From Xenorhabdus khoisanae (GTDB lineage Bacteria > Pseudomonadota > Gammaproteobacteria > Enterobacterales > Enterobacteriaceae): DNA of 64,000 nucleotides. The notes beneath the pieces are model-generated. The model made no database searches, was not told the origin of the DNA, and was given only the letters and a program-made list of their open reading frames with translations. The position numbers were made by a program, and so were the translations under genes. Each line of letters begins with the position of its first letter. Within the stretch, counting starts at the first letter, position 1. Positions 62,534 to 64,000 of the stretch are shown here, in pieces. The DNA is taken from NCBI RefSeq assembly GCF_001037465.1, contig NZ_LFCV01000018.1, positions 1 through 64,000 on the forward strand, read 5' to 3'.

Positions 62534-64000
62534 ATGGTGAAGAACTCGGTAAGGTTACTGAAAGTCTCTTTTATCTGTAGCGCATTGGCGGTATCAGAAG
62601 GAACCTTTGCAACTCAACAAAATGGCTTAGAATCAAGTGGCGTGCAACCATTGACAGGGGAACCAAAAAAAGAGGTTTCGGTTGCTTCATCTGATAAGAC
62701 TATTCCTATATCTCAGATAAATTTTATTAATGATAATCGAAAGCAGTTACAAAATTGGCTACCGCAACAAGTAAAACCGGTATTCCTTGATCGTTTGGTA
62801 ACGTTATATACTGCCAATAAAATGAAACCGTTATGGACAGATAAAAAATCCATTCAGCAATTCGAAGATCAATTATTTGAAATATCGTTAGCTGGTTTTC
62901 AACCTCAATTTGAAAAATGGTTAGTGCAACTTAATTCTCCAGAATTAAGTGATATTGGGCGTGATGTTATTTTATCTGATGCTATGCTAGGTTATCTCCA
63001 TTTTATTAACGATGTTAAGAAAAAAGGGGATTCATGGTTATACAGTAAAACACCTTATAAGATTAATTTACCTCCTTCTCATTTAATTGATAAATGGCAG
63101 CAACATATCAAAGATCAGAGTACTGAATCTTATATTACAACCTTATCACCCAACCATCCTATGTATGAAAATATGCGTAAGGAGATGTTGGCTCAATTAG
63201 CTGATAAGCAACCATGGACGGAGTTTTCGCTGAAAGGCACCCTAAGACCCGGGCAAAGCAGTGAAGGTGTTGTAGCATTAAGAAAAATATTGGTTCGGGC
63301 GGGTATGTTGGAGGTATCAGATGCTAAATCTGATAATAAGACTTACGGTAAAGAATTAATCGCTGCGGTAAAACGCTTTCAAACTCTACATGGTCTGTCA
63401 GCCGATGGTGTTATTGGCCGATCCACTAAGGTATGGTTAAATACGACACCACAAATTCGTGCTCGCATTATGGCATTAAATATACAACGGTTACGGATTA
63501 TCCCCGGAAATATTCCTACAGGTATTTTAGTTAATATTCCGAATTATTCGCTTTTTTATTATCTGGATGGAAAGGAAATATTAAATTCTAAAGTCGTAGT
63601 TGGCCGCCCTAGTCGCAAAACTCCCATTATGAGTAGTGAATTAAACAATGTAGTGATCAATCCACCATGGAATGTACCTACGAGTATGACTCGCAAAGAT
63701 ATTGCACCAAGAGCGCAGCGTGACCCAAGTTATTTTCGTACCCGTGGTTATACCGTTTTTTCTAGTTGGGGTAATGACGCTAAGGTTATTGATCCTTCAT
63801 CAATTAATTGGAGCGTAGTTACACCGAGTAATTTTCCTTATCGTATAAGACAAGCACCTGGCCCAACTAACTCATTAGGGCGTTTCAAATTTAACATGCC
63901 AAATTCAGAAGCAATTTATTTACATGATACGCCAAATCAGGCTTCCTTTGGTCGGGAAATGAGAGCGGTCAGCTCTGGTTGTGTGCGTGTCAATAAAGCG
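62534..64000 (+). CDS. ldtD: L,D-transpeptidase LdtD (YcbB), truncated by window edge
   Basis: Periplasmic L,D-transpeptidase that makes 3-3 crosslinks in peptidoglycan. The reading frame is open for 489 codons to the right edge without a stop; E. coli LdtD has 615 aa. A signal-like N-terminus (MVKNSVRLLKVSFICSALAVSEG), a scaffold region, a peptidoglycan-binding domain (LRPGQSSEGVVALRKIL ... GLSADGVIGRST), and the YkuD catalytic domain with HDTP and SSGCVRVNKA (active-site Cys) are present up to the edge. GAGG lies about 9 bases before the ATG. It shares the envelope theme of its neighbours. In E. coli it follows mukB directly; here aphA lies between. Confidence 0.96.
   Translation, partial: MVKNSVRLLKVSFICSALAVSEGTFATQQNGLESSGVQPLTGEPKKEVSVASSDKTIPISQINFINDNRKQLQNWLPQQVKPVFLDRLVTLYTANKMKPLWTDKKSIQQFEDQLFEISLAGFQPQFEKWLVQLNSPELSDIGRDVILSDAMLGYLHFINDVKKKGDSWLYSKTPYKINLPPSHLIDKWQQHIKDQSTESYITTLSPNHPMYENMRKEMLAQLADKQPWTEFSLKGTLRPGQSSEGVVALRKILVRAGMLEVSDAKSDNKTYGKELIAAVKRFQTLHGLSADGVIGRSTKVWLNTTPQIRARIMALNIQRLRIIPGNIPTGILVNIPNYSLFYYLDGKEILNSKVVVGRPSRKTPIMSSELNNVVINPPWNVPTSMTRKDIAPRAQRDPSYFRTRGYTVFSSWGNDAKVIDPSSINWSVVTPSNFPYRIRQAPGPTNSLGRFKFNMPNSEAIYLHDTPNQASFGREMRAVSSGCVRVNKA

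Overview
The window reads as a core-chromosome segment of an enterobacterium of the order Enterobacterales. The protein sequences, moderate-to-low GC content, AT-rich spacers and gene losses relative to Escherichia coli best fit the Morganellaceae, probably a Xenorhabdus or Photorhabdus relative. This is judged from remembered sequence resemblance, not from a search. Nearly every gene has a recognisable E. coli counterpart, and the order follows the E. coli ybjG-to-ldtD (ycbB) interval with deletions and a few insertions.

Layout. 1-749 is AT-rich and non-coding, with a Fur-like palindrome. 750-4446 holds ybjG, the sRNA gene rybB with its sigma-E promoter (absent from a protein-only view), grxA, ybjC, ybjN and rlmC; E. 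coli genes normally between these (ybjL, ybjM, nfsA, rimK, potFGHI) are missing. 4482-8638 is the arginine transporter operon artPIQM and the lysine exporter lysO. 8963-12066 is the MacAB efflux pump. 12156-15707 is cspD, clpS-clpA and infA. 15860-21136 is aat, cydC, cydD and trxB. 21768-29177 runs lrp, ftsK, lolA, rarA, serS.

29244-32748 is the main accessory stretch: two paralogous multi-pass membrane proteins and a secreted DNase I-fold (EEP) phosphoesterase sit in AT-rich DNA where E. coli carries dmsABC and the yca genes. Then comes the anaerobic formate block focA-pflB-pflA with a well-placed FNR promoter, ycaO, periplasmic asparaginase ansB, and a decayed gene fragment resembling a metallophosphoesterase (about 40310-40631). 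40922-46480 is serC-aroA-cmk-rpsA-ihfB. 46704-52891 is comEC (ycaI), msbA, lpxK, ycaR, kdsB. 52977-61366 is elyC, cmoM and the condensin operon mukFEB. aphA (class B acid phosphatase) is inserted next, and the window ends inside ldtD, which is open at the right edge.

Much of the window serves envelope biogenesis and division: LPS (MsbA, LpxK, KdsB), lipoprotein transport (LolA), undecaprenyl phosphate (YbjG, ElyC), L,D-crosslinking (LdtD), chromosome segregation (FtsK, MukBEF, IHF) and the sigma-E response (RybB). No complete new multi-gene system is evident. The least expected signals are repeated short tandem duplications (12-20 bp), three of them spanning stop codons and others expanding the tails of MukE, MukB and the FtsK linker; the AT-rich island with the secreted EEP enzyme; an orphan rho-independent terminator beside rybB; and the decayed phosphoesterase remnant. 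No tRNA, rRNA, CRISPR array, insertion sequence or prophage gene was recognised.
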